Assembly (NCBI GenBank): GCA_903925015.1
Contig: CAIYDY010000326.1
Location: 1-39,243 of the forward strand
DNA length: 39,243 bases
Source: an uncultured Acidobacteriia bacterium
GTDB lineage: Bacteria > Acidobacteriota > Terriglobia > Bryobacterales > Bryobacteraceae
Direction of reading: 5' to 3'
The translations under genes were made by a program, and so were the position numbers. The notes below the pieces were generated by a model. The model worked only from the letters and a program-made list of their open reading frames with translations, had not been told where the DNA came from and did not search any database. Below, piece after piece: positions 15,890-24,763 of the stretch; the first letter of the stretch is position 1; every line of letters starts with the position of its first letter.

Positions 15890-17623
15890 CTAACGGGCTT
15901 TCGGAACCTCCAAAACCATTCCTAGCCCCTCGAGAAGACTCCATGTGGCGCGTTCGTACCCAACAAACGCCTGCTGGTAGGCCACTTGGGCGTTCAAGAC
16001 CGCACTCTCTGACGCCGAGAGTCGGCTCTGGGAATCCAGCAGCTCAAATGCCGAAATCGTTCCCAGCTCGTATTTCTGCTGCTCTGCCTCTACATTGCGC
16101 CGAGCCAAGTCGCGAGCAAAGGTTGCAGCCTCAATACCAGCCTTGGCGAGGTCCAAGGCATTGAGCGTCAACCGGACATCCTGGATAATCTGCTGCTGTA
16201 CTTGGCGCTCGGCATATTGGTCTCGTGTCCTCGAAATCAGGGCGTCCGCCAGCTGAACCCTTGCGGCAGTACTCTTGATCGGCAAGGTCAATTGCAGAGA
16301 CGCTCCGTAGGTCGGGGTATTGAATCCGAAGATCTGTCCCAGCGTGTCGGAGAGCCCACCCGAAACCGCCGGACCGGCACCGATCCCCAAGCCATTGTTC
16401 GTCACCACGTGCCGCCCAGCCAGACCCAAGCCCGAGCCTTGGACGCTTAGGTCCAGCCTTGGCGTCATCAGATTCCGGGCAATCCTAGCGTTCAAGTCAT
16501 CCACGGTAACCCGCCGGTGTGCCGCATCCATCTCCGGCCGGACTCGCAGCGCTGCGGTCAAGGCTTCCTCGTAGGGCAAAATCTTCTCCCGGCCTGGCAG
16601 CACCGATGGGTCATCGCCCAGCACGATTTCCACCGCTCTGGTATCGGGCGACAAATCCGCCCCCATCAGCCGCCTCAATCCATCAAGGGACGACCGGTAC
16701 GCGTACTGGGCCTGAACCAAGTCCCGCTTCCGCTCGGCCACCTGCGTTTCCGACTGCAGAATATCCAAGCTCGCCAACGCACCCAAATCCAAAGCCAGTT
16801 TGTCACGTTCGAACGACTTCTTTGCCAGTGCCAGAGTCTGTTCTAACACCTTAATATTGTCCCGTGCCCGGACAGCATCCCAATACTGGCCCGCCGCCTG
16901 CGCCACCAAATCCGCGATCCGGGCCTCACTCTGCCTCGATGTGATGACTAGCTGTGTCCGGGCAATCTGCTGTGGCCCTTGGAACTGGATCCGGTTCCGA
17001 TTCTGCAGGAGGGGCTGCGTCAAGGAAAAATTCAACGCTCCCGAAATGCTGGGATTGAACAAATTGAAGGCGCTGTTGGTGGAATTCCGGGAAGTACTGA
17101 AGCCGATACTCCCGTTCTGGCCGGTCGGAAGCAGCTGTTGGAAGCTAATATTCGAATTCTGGTTCAAGCTGCTGAGAGTGGAGGCGCCCGCAATTTGGGA
17201 AAACTGCGGAGATACCGCCCGGACAGTATTGAACCCCATCGAGACCGAAGGATCAAACACCGCCGTACTTGATTTCACCGACTCGGCCGCAGTGTAGACA
17301 TCCAGCCGTGTCATGTTGATGTCGGTGGAATTCCGGAGGACCAATTCAAGGAACTCACGGATCGTCAAAGCCAAGTGCCCGTCCTTGATCCGCTCGGCGA
17401 TTCCGCGAACCTCCCGAACCTGAACGGTCTCGGGATGGAATCTATGATTGAGCCAGCCTGCAACTGGGGCCGGAATCAACGCCTGGAGTGGCGGTTCCGC
17501 CGCTTCCAAGCCGAATCCCACAGACAGGACGGCCGCCAAGAAGGAAATCTTACTCGTAACGAAGCGCTTCAATGGGATCAATTCTGGACGCCTTCCTAGC
17601 GGGGTAAATACCGAAAAGCACAC
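15890..17623 (-). CDS. TolC-family outer-membrane efflux protein
   Basis: Up to 577 residues. Two tandem OEP repeats are visible: one begins near LVLRNSTDINMTRLDVYTAAESVKSSTAVFDPS, the other near EEALTAALRVRPEMDAAHRRVTVDDLNARIARN. Long coiled-coil helices alternate with beta segments, and the C-terminus has the common YELGTISAFELLDSQSRLSASESAVLNAQVAYQQA motif. Such trimers form the outer-membrane exit of tripartite pumps. The start is uncertain: the frame opens at 17623, but the overlap with the permease gene suggests a TTG around 17581 or 17572 preceding the signal peptide (KISFLAAVLSVGFGLEAA). It is the last gene of the efflux operon. Confidence 0.92.
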   Translation of the reverse strand: MCFSVFTPLGRRPELIPLKRFVTSKISFLAAVLSVGFGLEAAEPPLQALIPAPVAGWLNHRFHPETVQVREVRGIAERIKDGHLALTIREFLELVLRNSTDINMTRLDVYTAAESVKSSTAVFDPSVSMGFNTVRAVSPQFSQIAGASTLSSLNQNSNISFQQLLPTGQNGSIGFSTSRNSTNSAFNLFNPSISGALNFSLTQPLLQNRNRIQFQGPQQIARTQLVITSRQSEARIADLVAQAAGQYWDAVRARDNIKVLEQTLALAKKSFERDKLALDLGALASLDILQSETQVAERKRDLVQAQYAYRSSLDGLRRLMGADLSPDTRAVEIVLGDDPSVLPGREKILPYEEALTAALRVRPEMDAAHRRVTVDDLNARIARNLMTPRLDLSVQGSGLGLAGRHVVTNNGLGIGAGPAVSGGLSDTLGQIFGFNTPTYGASLQLTLPIKSTAARVQLADALISRTRDQYAERQVQQQIIQDVRLTLNALDLAKAGIEAATFARDLARRNVEAEQQKYELGTISAFELLDSQSRLSASESAVLNAQVAYQQAFVGYERATWSLLEGLGMVLEVPKAR

Positions 17624-18797
17624 CTACAGCCACGGACACTCCAAACGCAATGCCAATCGAGGACGGGGTTACAATCGTCTTCCACTCCGCCGCGCGGGCA
17701 ATCAGCCACGAAAGAAAGTACCCAAAGCCTATCCCCACTACGCCACCCCCGATCGATATCAACACCGACTCGAACAGAAACTGCCGCACGATATCGCTCC
17801 GGCGTGCGCCAATGGAGCGGCGGATTCCAATTTCGCGCGTTCGTTCCAACACCGTCGCCAAAACAATATTCATGATGCCGATGCCGCCGACCAACAGGGA
17901 AATCGCCGCAATCGCAACCATAACGTAAGTGAAAATCGACTGTGACCGTTGCTGCTCAGCCAGCAACTCGGCCGGGATTGTGACTAAAAAGTCAGGGATC
18001 TTATGGTGCGTCGAGCTCAGAATCGCAGACACGACCTTGGCTGCGGCAACGCTGTCGGCACCTGCCTTCAACCGGATATCCACCCCGTCCAGTTCATCCT
18101 TCAAATTGCCACCCCGGTCAAAAAAACGGTACTGGAATGTGTTCAGCGGGATATAGATGACCAAATTCGGGTCTTGCGACTGGGCCGTTCCGGACCCGGA
18201 ACTGACTTGGTTCTGCAAGACCCCAACCACCTGCAGCCAAGTATCGTTGACCTTGACAAACTTGCCAACGGCGGAATCATAACCCAGAATCGCCACTTTG
18301 GCGCGCTCTCCCAGCACACAGACCGCGGCACTGGCATCGTCACCCGCATCGTCGAACTGACGCCCTTCGGCGAACTTCCAGTTGTGGATTGCCGCATACG
18401 CGGGCCGGACACCGAACAATTCCGGCAAATCCGGCGTCGGTTTGGGGAACACCTGTGCAGGGTGCAACGACCGCCGCGCCGAAATCAACTCCAACTCCTC
18501 AACATTGGCTGCCAGAACACGTGCATCGCGCTGTGTCAAACCCGGCGAGGATCGCCGCCGCTGCTGCAGTTCCTGATCGCTGGAAGCCGGGCGCGCCTCG
18601 ATTAGCAGATTCCGCACACCCAAGGTCTCGATAAAGCGCATCGATTCCTCGCGGGCCCCCGCCCCGATTGCGAGCATCCCAATGACAGCCCCGACACCGA
18701 AGATAATACCCAGAGCGGTGAGGACCGTGCGGGTCTTCTGCGCCCAAAGGTTTGTGGCCGCTAGGGCGAAGTCCGACATGTAGCGAACAATCATCAT
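17550..18797 (-). CDS. MacB-type ABC transporter permease
   Basis: From ATG 18797 (GGCGG upstream) the product has 415 residues. The N-terminal helix (TRTVLTALGIIFGVGAVIGMLAIG) is followed by a large periplasmic MacB-PCD domain (about 50-270), then three C-terminal helices: YVMVAIAAISLLVGGIGIMNIVLATV, FLFESVLISIGGGVVGIGFGYFLSWLI and IAFGVSVAVGVLFGIYP. The coupling motif TREIGIRRSIGARRSDIVRQF and the end PARKASRIDPIEALRYE are diagnostic for this family. There is no fused or adjacent ATP-binding domain, so energy must come from an ATPase encoded elsewhere. MacB-type systems move peptides or small molecules from the periplasm through TolC. Confidence 0.93.
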   Translation of the reverse strand: MMIVRYMSDFALAATNLWAQKTRTVLTALGIIFGVGAVIGMLAIGAGAREESMRFIETLGVRNLLIEARPASSDQELQQRRRSSPGLTQRDARVLAANVEELELISARRSLHPAQVFPKPTPDLPELFGVRPAYAAIHNWKFAEGRQFDDAGDDASAAVCVLGERAKVAILGYDSAVGKFVKVNDTWLQVVGVLQNQVSSGSGTAQSQDPNLVIYIPLNTFQYRFFDRGGNLKDELDGVDIRLKAGADSVAAAKVVSAILSSTHHKIPDFLVTIPAELLAEQQRSQSIFTYVMVAIAAISLLVGGIGIMNIVLATVLERTREIGIRRSIGARRSDIVRQFLFESVLISIGGGVVGIGFGYFLSWLIARAAEWKTIVTPSSIGIAFGVSVAVGVLFGIYPARKASRIDPIEALRYE

Positions 18798-18819
18798 TTG
18801 AATTCCGCCTTGGTAAAGC

Positions 18820-20136
18820 CTATTTGGGTAGTGCCTGCATCGCTCCCCCTGCGGGAGCCTTCTTCTTCGCGGTTTCGGTGGGATTGGAGAGCGCCACAAC
18901 CTGACCCTCCTCCAACCCGGACACCACAACCCGCATCTCGTTCCGACGCACTAGTGTGACGGCCTTGGTGGAAAATCCGCCATTCCGTTCCCTGACGTAC
19001 ACGAAAGACTTGCCGTCATTTTCGAAGAGTGCCTGGGCTGGCAGGGACAGAACCCCCTTCAGCCGGTCCGTCGTAATAACAATATTGGAGCTCATACCGG
19101 GCCGGAGTTCGATCGATGGATCCTGAATCGCAATTTTGCAATCAAAAACACGGTTCCACGCCGGCCCGCTGGTGCCACCCATCTCCTTCACCCGCCCCAG
19201 ATATTGGCGTCCCGGTACCGCTACGATCCGAATCCCCGTACTCTGACCCACCGAAATGTGGCCTCGGTCCAGTTCGCTGATCCTAGCCGCAATTTCCCAG
19301 TTCCGAAGGTCGGGAATCTCAGCCACCGCCATGCCCGGACGGACCGTGTCGCCGATCTGATAGGTAGGCAACTGCATCCCGAAAAAGGTCATATTTTGGT
19401 TCGTGTTTTGCCTGATCGAGACGTAACCGTCGCGGTGGGCCCTGAGGGTCATCGCCTCGATATTCTCCCTTGCGGTGCCGGCCTGTGAAGCCGCCCGGCG
19501 TTTGGCAGCCTCCTGGACCGCGACCCCAGCCGAATCCGTGGCCTGGCGATTGGCGATATTGTGCTGCAACTGCGTCAACCGGTCCTTGGCCGCGTCCAAC
19601 GCCAAGGTATTCTGACGAGCGGTCAACAGGGGCAGCAGGGGATTCTTGCGAACCTCCAGCTCTGCCAATGTCACATCGTCTGCTGCCTTCAACATCAGGA
19701 ACCGGTCTTCCTCCTCCTGCGCCTCGTTGGATGACCGAACGTAGAGCAGCCGCTGTTCCGTTTCGGCCAAGTCGTCCTCGGCTTCGCGGAGCCTGTATTC
19801 CTGTTCGGTCGTGTCGAACTCGGCCACCACCTCCTCTGCCCGCACCTCGCTGCCGCTTTCTTTGAGCGACGTCAGGTGCATGTCGAGGCCGCCCGTCATC
19901 GGTGCGATTAAAACCTCCGGGTTTCCCCCTCTGAGTTCCCCGCGCGCGCTGACCTCCAACGTGACATCGCCGAGGAGGACCTTCGCCGTCGGAATGATTT
20001 CCGTCTTGGCACCAGTAATATCGCGCCACGCCCTCATGGCGTACAAAAATGCGGCGGATGCCAAGGCCGCCACCACAACCATCGCGAACAGCCACCTACC
20101 CCATTTCCGCCCTCCGGATGCCGCCTTTACACTCAC
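18820..20136 (-). CDS. HlyD/RND-type periplasmic adaptor, membrane-anchored (third of three)
   Basis: The GTG at 20136 overlaps the preceding adaptor's TGA by four bases (20133-20136) and gives 438 residues. The frame is open to 20433, but that extension is out-of-frame translation of the neighbour. An N-terminal anchor (WLFAMVVVAALASAAFLYAMRAW) is followed by a lipoyl/barrel-sandwich half (VLLGDVTLEVSARGELRGGN), a long alpha-hairpin (about 105-215), and beta-barrel and membrane-proximal domains (GMAVAEIPDLRNWEIAARISE; VLSLPAQALFENDGKSFVYV). The C-terminus is Lys/Ala-rich. This is the adaptor closest to the permease gene and most similar to MacA. Confidence 0.9.
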   Translation of the reverse strand: MSVKAASGGRKWGRWLFAMVVVAALASAAFLYAMRAWRDITGAKTEIIPTAKVLLGDVTLEVSARGELRGGNPEVLIAPMTGGLDMHLTSLKESGSEVRAEEVVAEFDTTEQEYRLREAEDDLAETEQRLLYVRSSNEAQEEEDRFLMLKAADDVTLAELEVRKNPLLPLLTARQNTLALDAAKDRLTQLQHNIANRQATDSAGVAVQEAAKRRAASQAGTARENIEAMTLRAHRDGYVSIRQNTNQNMTFFGMQLPTYQIGDTVRPGMAVAEIPDLRNWEIAARISELDRGHISVGQSTGIRIVAVPGRQYLGRVKEMGGTSGPAWNRVFDCKIAIQDPSIELRPGMSSNIVITTDRLKGVLSLPAQALFENDGKSFVYVRERNGGFSTKAVTLVRRNEMRVVVSGLEEGQVVALSNPTETAKKKAPAGGAMQALPK

Positions 20137-21365
20137 TTGGATTCCTTGGGCGGCTCCGCCAGAGCCACAACCGCACCGCCGGAAATGCCCCGGACAGCCA
20201 CCTCGTCTGGATTCCTTGCGGCAACTTCCACAAATGTCGGCACGTACTGCCCCGCAGCCTTGACGTACACTGCGGAACGTCCGTTGATCGTGAACAGCGC
20301 CTTGGCAAGGATACTGACAGCGTCCGGGATCCGCCGTTCGATCAAGTCCGCCCCTGCGTTCATGCCCGGCCGCATCCGCGCATCCGGGCTGTCCAAGGCG
20401 ATGTAGGCCCGGAAGCTTCGGCTTGGAGGCCATTCATTGAAACTTTGCTCAGTCAAGGGCGTGATCCCGGAAATCCTCCCTGCCACGACCCGCTCAGGGA
20501 ACGCATCGACCCGGACCAACGCCTTGGTACCCGGGGCGATCCGCCCCCGGTCCACCTCTTCGACCTTACTGTCCAATTCCAACGTGCTCATTTGCGGGAT
20601 CTCGGCCAGGATCTGGCCCGCCGCCACATGATCTCCGATTTTGAAGGGCTGTGCGTTGAGAGATCCCTGCGAGTAGTTGGGCAAATAGTTCACGATGCCG
20701 TCCAAGGGGCTCTTCAGCTCCATCAGGGCAAGGTGGGCATTGGCCAAATCGAGGAGCCTCCGAGCGTTGTCGCGGGCCCGTTCCAGTGCAGAAATGCGCG
20801 AGTCGTAGGCACGTTTGTGGGTTACAACCGCAGCCTCCTGCACCCGGAACCGCTGCTGGGCGACACCCAGGTCAATCTGGCTTTCCTCGCCTTGAATCTT
20901 GCTCATGATCGCCTGTTTGGAAGCCTCCAGCTTCGCCCGTTCCACGGTGTACTTCCAAGTGGAAAGATCGAGTCGGTCCTGATCCTCCGTAATTCTCGAC
21001 TGAGCGATGGCTTGTTCCAGAGTTGATAGGGCTTGTTCGAGCGTCGAAGTGCGGTCCTTGATCTCCTGTTGGGTCCTGCTGGGGTCGAACTTGATCAACG
21101 GCTGGCCTTTCTTCACTTCGCCGCCAGCCGGAGCCAGCCAGACTATCTGGAGATCGGTCACATCCAATGGAGCCGCCAACTGCTCCGAGTGGTGGGCCTG
21201 CAGTTGGCCCCGGCACCGGATCAATACCAAAAATTCGCCCTTGTGCGCGGTCGCCACTGGCAACTCCGCAGCCTGCTTGGTCTTTCGGAACTCGCGGAAC
21301 GCGTAACCGGCTCCCACCAGAACCAGCACCGCAATTGCGACCCGAATCAGCCCCGCAACGCTCAC
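20133..21365 (-). CDS. HlyD-family periplasmic adaptor (second of three)
   Basis: The 410-residue protein starts at a GTG overlapping the first adaptor's stop (GTGA, 21362-21365). It has one N-terminal transmembrane helix (AGLIRVAIAVLVLVGAGYAF), a barrel-sandwich half (FLVLIRCRGQLQAHHSEQLAAPLDVTDLQIVWLAPAGGEVKKGQPLIKFD), a coiled-coil hairpin (about 95-200), the returning half (ALMELKSPLDGIVNYLPN) and a beta barrel (STLELDSKVEEVDRGRIAPGTKALVRVDAFP). These are hallmarks of MacA/HlyD adaptors that bridge an inner-membrane pump to TolC. It differs clearly from the other two adaptors, so the set is not a recent duplication. Confidence 0.9.
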   Translation of the reverse strand: MSVAGLIRVAIAVLVLVGAGYAFREFRKTKQAAELPVATAHKGEFLVLIRCRGQLQAHHSEQLAAPLDVTDLQIVWLAPAGGEVKKGQPLIKFDPSRTQQEIKDRTSTLEQALSTLEQAIAQSRITEDQDRLDLSTWKYTVERAKLEASKQAIMSKIQGEESQIDLGVAQQRFRVQEAAVVTHKRAYDSRISALERARDNARRLLDLANAHLALMELKSPLDGIVNYLPNYSQGSLNAQPFKIGDHVAAGQILAEIPQMSTLELDSKVEEVDRGRIAPGTKALVRVDAFPERVVAGRISGITPLTEQSFNEWPPSRSFRAYIALDSPDARMRPGMNAGADLIERRIPDAVSILAKALFTINGRSAVYVKAAGQYVPTFVEVAARNPDEVAVRGISGGAVVALAEPPKESK

Positions 21366-22354
21366 GGGGTGACACCTATATCCACGGCGGCGGACAAATC
21401 CGGGAGCAACCGGGGGTCCTTTTGGTCCAACCGGAACCGGGCAATAAAGGTCTTCACGGAAATTCCAAGGGGCGATGTAGCCACGGGGCTCGCCGAGCTG
21501 AAGTGAGCCGTAAAAGTAGCATCCGGGAATGCGTCCAAATGAACAACCGCCTTGGCACCGGGCACTAAAACCGCCCCGTCCGGCTCGCCGACAGCAACCT
21601 CAACTTCCATCAAGGTCGGATCGAACAGCTTCATCAATGGACTGCCGGACCAGACCTGATCGCCCTCCTGGGCGTGCCCCATGGAGTTGTTCCGATACAC
21701 ATTCTGCAGCGCGACCATGCCCTTGAGAGGAGCCCGAACGGACAGCCTTTCGGAATTTCGAACCTGCCGTTCAACCGCGACTTTTTGCCGATCACGCTGG
21801 AGTTCCAGAATCCGCATCTCGGCCTTGTCAGCCTGCTCGCGCGCCTTCGTCGATTTTTGGAGACTCGCCACGTGCGCCCGCGCATCGGCTAGCCGCACCT
21901 GGTTCTTCTCCCGCTCGATGGCACTGAGCACGGGTCCCTTGCGCAACTCGATCTCCGACTTCTTGAGATCGGCTTCGGCCTGTGCAAGATCGGAAATGCG
22001 CTTTTCGGCGTTCCCGAGATGCTCCGCCTTCTTCTGTTGGATCAAATGATCCGCGTCGTCGAACCGGCTCTGGGCGTCACGAAACAGTTTCATTTCGTTG
22101 GCCCTATCAAACGAGGCCAGCAGAGCGCCCTTGTCAACCAGTGCGCCGTTTTCAACCATGCCGATCAAGGTCTGGCTCCCGCCCAGTCCCTCGATCCGGG
22201 GCACCAGAATCGTGACCGACGTGACCGCGCGGACAAGTCCTGTCGCACGCACGGTCCGCCGGGCGGGATCCGTTGCGATTGCAGGCAAAACAGCAATTGT
22301 GAATAGGAGGAACAGCCGCAGGGAGGTCTGTCCGCCAAGTCTCGTCTTCATCAA
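21362..22354 (-). CDS. HlyD-like periplasmic adaptor with signal peptide (first of three)
   Basis: The 330-residue protein has a cleavable-type signal peptide (LRLFLLFTIAVLPAIA) instead of an anchor helix. A barrel-sandwich half (GLVRAVTSVTILVPRIEGL... GALVDKGALLASFD) is followed by a long Lys/Glu/Ala-rich coiled coil (about 85-200) and a second half (ERLSVRAPLKGMVALQNVYRNNSMGHAQEGDQVWSGSPLMKLFDPTLMEVEVAVGEPDGA). It ends soon after the beta barrel and lacks the membrane-proximal domain of the other two. It is the first gene of the efflux operon, with a candidate operator about 65 bp upstream. Confidence 0.85.
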   Translation of the reverse strand: MMKTRLGGQTSLRLFLLFTIAVLPAIATDPARRTVRATGLVRAVTSVTILVPRIEGLGGSQTLIGMVENGALVDKGALLASFDRANEMKLFRDAQSRFDDADHLIQQKKAEHLGNAEKRISDLAQAEADLKKSEIELRKGPVLSAIEREKNQVRLADARAHVASLQKSTKAREQADKAEMRILELQRDRQKVAVERQVRNSERLSVRAPLKGMVALQNVYRNNSMGHAQEGDQVWSGSPLMKLFDPTLMEVEVAVGEPDGAVLVPGAKAVVHLDAFPDATFTAHFSSASPVATSPLGISVKTFIARFRLDQKDPRLLPDLSAAVDIGVTP

Positions 22355-22417
22355 ACGCTCACACCGTCACCGTTTTTCAGGTAACTTCGGTTCTTTGAAA
22401 ACGAGTCTATCACGGAC

Positions 22418-22445
22418 CCGTTTAACGTTAACGCTGTTTAAACGG
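22418..22445. promoter_or_regulatory. Inverted repeat upstream of the efflux operon
   Basis: CCGTTTAA (22418-22425) and TTAAACGG (22438-22445) form a perfect 8-bp inverted repeat with a 12-bp spacer that itself contains GTTAAC. It lies between the end of the aminotransferase gene and the first adaptor gene, where the efflux operon promoter should be, and overlaps the aminotransferase stop. It may be an operator for a TetR- or MarR-like repressor; no such gene is nearby. Confidence 0.3.
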
Positions 22446-23730
22446 TCGCCGCCTGCGTCAAACTGGCATCCAGACGAAGGATGAACTCGTCGACATCCGG
22501 TTTCCCGATGTTCATCGGCGGTGAGATGCGAATCACGTTTCCGTACAAGCCACCCTTACCGATCAAGATCCGGTTTTTCCGTGCCGCTTCCAGCAACCGG
22601 GCGGTGGCAGCGGTGGCGGGAGCCTTGGTGACACGATCCTCCACCAATTCGAGTGCCAGTAGGAGGCCCATCCCCCGGACATCGCCCACAAGCTGGTGTT
22701 TTTCCTGAAGACCCAGCAATCCTTGGCGCAGGTACCCGCCCACTTCCTCGACGTTTCGGGGAAGATTCTGCTCCTCAACGTAATCCAACACCGCCTTCGC
22801 AGCAGTTGTCACCACTGGATTGCCGCCGAAGGTCGAAATAGTCAAGCCCTTCAAGGAATCCGCCACATCGGCGCGGGCCATTGTCAGCCCGATCGGCAGA
22901 CCGTTCCCCAACCCCTTTGCACTGGTGACGATTTCCGGCTCGACCCCCCAGTGTTCGATGCCGAACCATTTGCCGCCAGTGCGCCCCCACGCGGTCTGCA
23001 CCTCGTCGGCGATCAGGATGCCGCCATACTTGCGCACAATTTCCGCCACGATGCCGAAGTACTCCTTGGGAGGTGTGATGAATCCGCCGACACCCTGGAT
23101 GGGCTCCGCGATCAATCCGGCGATACGCCCCGAGGTGGTGGTGCGGATGACCTGTTCCACATCCGTGGCACAGCGTACGTCGCAGGAGGGATACTCCAGC
23201 CCGAACGGGCACCGGTAGCAATAGGCATTCACGGCATGCGTGATGCCGGGCTGCGGTGGACCCAATTTCCAAGCGCCTTGGCCAGTCAACCCCATTCCCA
23301 ATGCGCTGCGGCCATGGTAGCCGTGCCTGAGGGCCACGATCTCCGTTGAACCGGTGTAGCAACGCGCGGCCAGAATCGCCACCTCGTTCGCCTCGGTGCC
23401 GCTGTTGGAAAAGAACGATTTTGTGGGTCCCCCGATGGGGCTGATCTGCGCCAGTTTTTGCGCCAGCGCCACTTGGGGCTGGTTGGCAAACACCGTGGAC
23501 ACATGTTCCAGCTTGTCGATTTGCGCGTGGACCGCCTTGTTGACGGACTCGTTGCAATGCCCCACGCTGACCGTGACAATTCCACCGAAGAAATCCAGAT
23601 ACTGGTTCCCATCGGCATCCCAAACGTATTGGTCCCTGGCGCGCTCCACAACCAGCGGCTCGCTGAAGTAATGGAAGACGGCCGGAAAGAGGAATTCCTT
23701 CTGGGCAAGCAGTATCTCGGATTTGGTCAT
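22438..23730 (-). CDS. Class III pyridoxal-phosphate aminotransferase
   Basis: The 430-residue enzyme has all class III landmarks: SNSGTEANEVAILAAR near 109, RHGYHGRS near 135, AEPIQGVGGFITPP near 208, Asp242 in IADEVQTAWGRTG, and the PLP lysine Lys272 in SAKGLGNGLP. A CYRCPFGLEYPSCDVRC insertion (about 171-187) places it with the aspartate-aminotransferase-family/AGXT2-like subgroup, which includes alanine-glyoxylate and omega-amino acid transaminases. The exact amino donor cannot be assigned. It is transcribed divergently from ftsY and stands apart from the efflux operon by a short intergenic region. Confidence 0.92.
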   Translation of the reverse strand: MTKSEILLAQKEFLFPAVFHYFSEPLVVERARDQYVWDADGNQYLDFFGGIVTVSVGHCNESVNKAVHAQIDKLEHVSTVFANQPQVALAQKLAQISPIGGPTKSFFSNSGTEANEVAILAARCYTGSTEIVALRHGYHGRSALGMGLTGQGAWKLGPPQPGITHAVNAYCYRCPFGLEYPSCDVRCATDVEQVIRTTTSGRIAGLIAEPIQGVGGFITPPKEYFGIVAEIVRKYGGILIADEVQTAWGRTGGKWFGIEHWGVEPEIVTSAKGLGNGLPIGLTMARADVADSLKGLTISTFGGNPVVTTAAKAVLDYVEEQNLPRNVEEVGGYLRQGLLGLQEKHQLVGDVRGMGLLLALELVEDRVTKAPATAATARLLEAARKNRILIGKGGLYGNVIRISPPMNIGKPDVDEFILRLDASLTQAATV

Positions 23731-23773
23731 GGGCTGAGCCCATTATGCCAAGTTGCTACCATCGTCTTATAAG

Positions 23774-24760
23774 ATGATCCAGACCCTCTTCAATACCGTT
23801 CCCCAGGAGCCGTCTCTTCTTGACAAACTCCGGGACGGCGTCCAGAAGACGCGCGAAGGCCTCGTCTCGGCGATTGAGGACGTACTCGCGGGCAAGAAGC
23901 AAATCGACGCGGACCTTTTGGAGGAGCTCGAGTACACCCTCATTTCCGCCGACATCGGTGTCTCGACCACCGAGGACATCCTGGAGCGCATCCGCGAGCG
24001 CGTGAACCGGCAATTGGTCGGCGATGCCAGCGAATTGCGCGGCTTGATCCGAGAATATCTGCTGGAAATTCTTGTCGCCAACGACAGGCCTTTGGCTTGG
24101 GTGAATACCCCTCCGGCAGTGGTCATGGTTGTCGGGGTCAACGGGGCCGGCAAGACGACGACCATCGGCAAACTGGCCTCGCATCTGAAATCGGAAGGCC
24201 ATTCCGTGCTCCTTTGCGCCGCAGACACATTCCGCGCCGCAGCTATTGAGCAATTGGAGGTTTGGGGAACCCGCACCGAGACCCAGGTCATCCGCCAGAA
24301 CACCGGATCGGACCCGAGCGCGGTCATGTTCGACGCCCTGACAGCTGCCAAGGCACGCGGGGTCGACTACGTCATCGTCGACACCGCCGGGCGTCTCCAA
24401 ACAAAAACCAACCTGATGGCAGAGTTGGAAAAGATGCGCCGGACGGCATCGCGCGTGATTGACGACGCTCCGCACGAAGTGCTGCTGGTTCTGGATGCCA
24501 CCACGGGCCAGAACGGATTGGAACAAGCGCGCAAGTTCACCGAAACGTCGGGCGTCACCGGTATTGTCCTCACCAAGCTGGACGGCACCGCCAAGGGCGG
24601 CGTGGTGGTTGCCATCGCCAAGGAACTCGGGTTGCCCATCCGGTACATCGGCGTGGGCGAAAAAGTGGAGGATCTGCTCCGTTTCGACCCGGAAAAATTC
24701 ATCGACTCCCTGTTTGCAACTTCAAAGCCTGCAACTTCAAAGCCTGCGACGTCAAAATAA
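23774..24760 (+). CDS. ftsY: Signal recognition particle receptor FtsY
   Basis: The 328-residue GTPase docks SRP-ribosome complexes at the inner membrane. The helical N domain (about 15-100) is followed by the G domain with G1 GVNGAGKTTT (121-130), the DTFRAAAIEQL insertion-box element, DTAGRL, the GTP-specific TKLDGTAKGG and a GVGEKVEDLLRFDPEKF closing motif. It lacks the long acidic A domain of E. coli FtsY, as in many bacteria. The last residues, ATSKPATSKPATSK, come from a 15-bp tandem repeat (24716-24745, with a degenerate third copy). The chosen ATG is at 23774; a TTG at 23753 is possible. RibD begins 3 bp after its stop. Confidence 0.97.
   Translation: MIQTLFNTVPQEPSLLDKLRDGVQKTREGLVSAIEDVLAGKKQIDADLLEELEYTLISADIGVSTTEDILERIRERVNRQLVGDASELRGLIREYLLEILVANDRPLAWVNTPPAVVMVVGVNGAGKTTTIGKLASHLKSEGHSVLLCAADTFRAAAIEQLEVWGTRTETQVIRQNTGSDPSAVMFDALTAAKARGVDYVIVDTAGRLQTKTNLMAELEKMRRTASRVIDDAPHEVLLVLDATTGQNGLEQARKFTETSGVTGIVLTKLDGTAKGGVVVAIAKELGLPIRYIGVGEKVEDLLRFDPEKFIDSLFATSKPATSKPATSK
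24716..24760 (+). repeat. 15-bp direct repeat at the 3' end of ftsY
   Basis: GCAACTTCAAAGCCT occurs at 24716-24730 and again unchanged at 24731-24745. A diverged third copy runs into the TAA. It encodes ATSKP units that extend FtsY beyond its conserved end, and copy number could vary without breaking the frame. Confidence 0.85.
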
Positions 24761-24763
24761 CTT

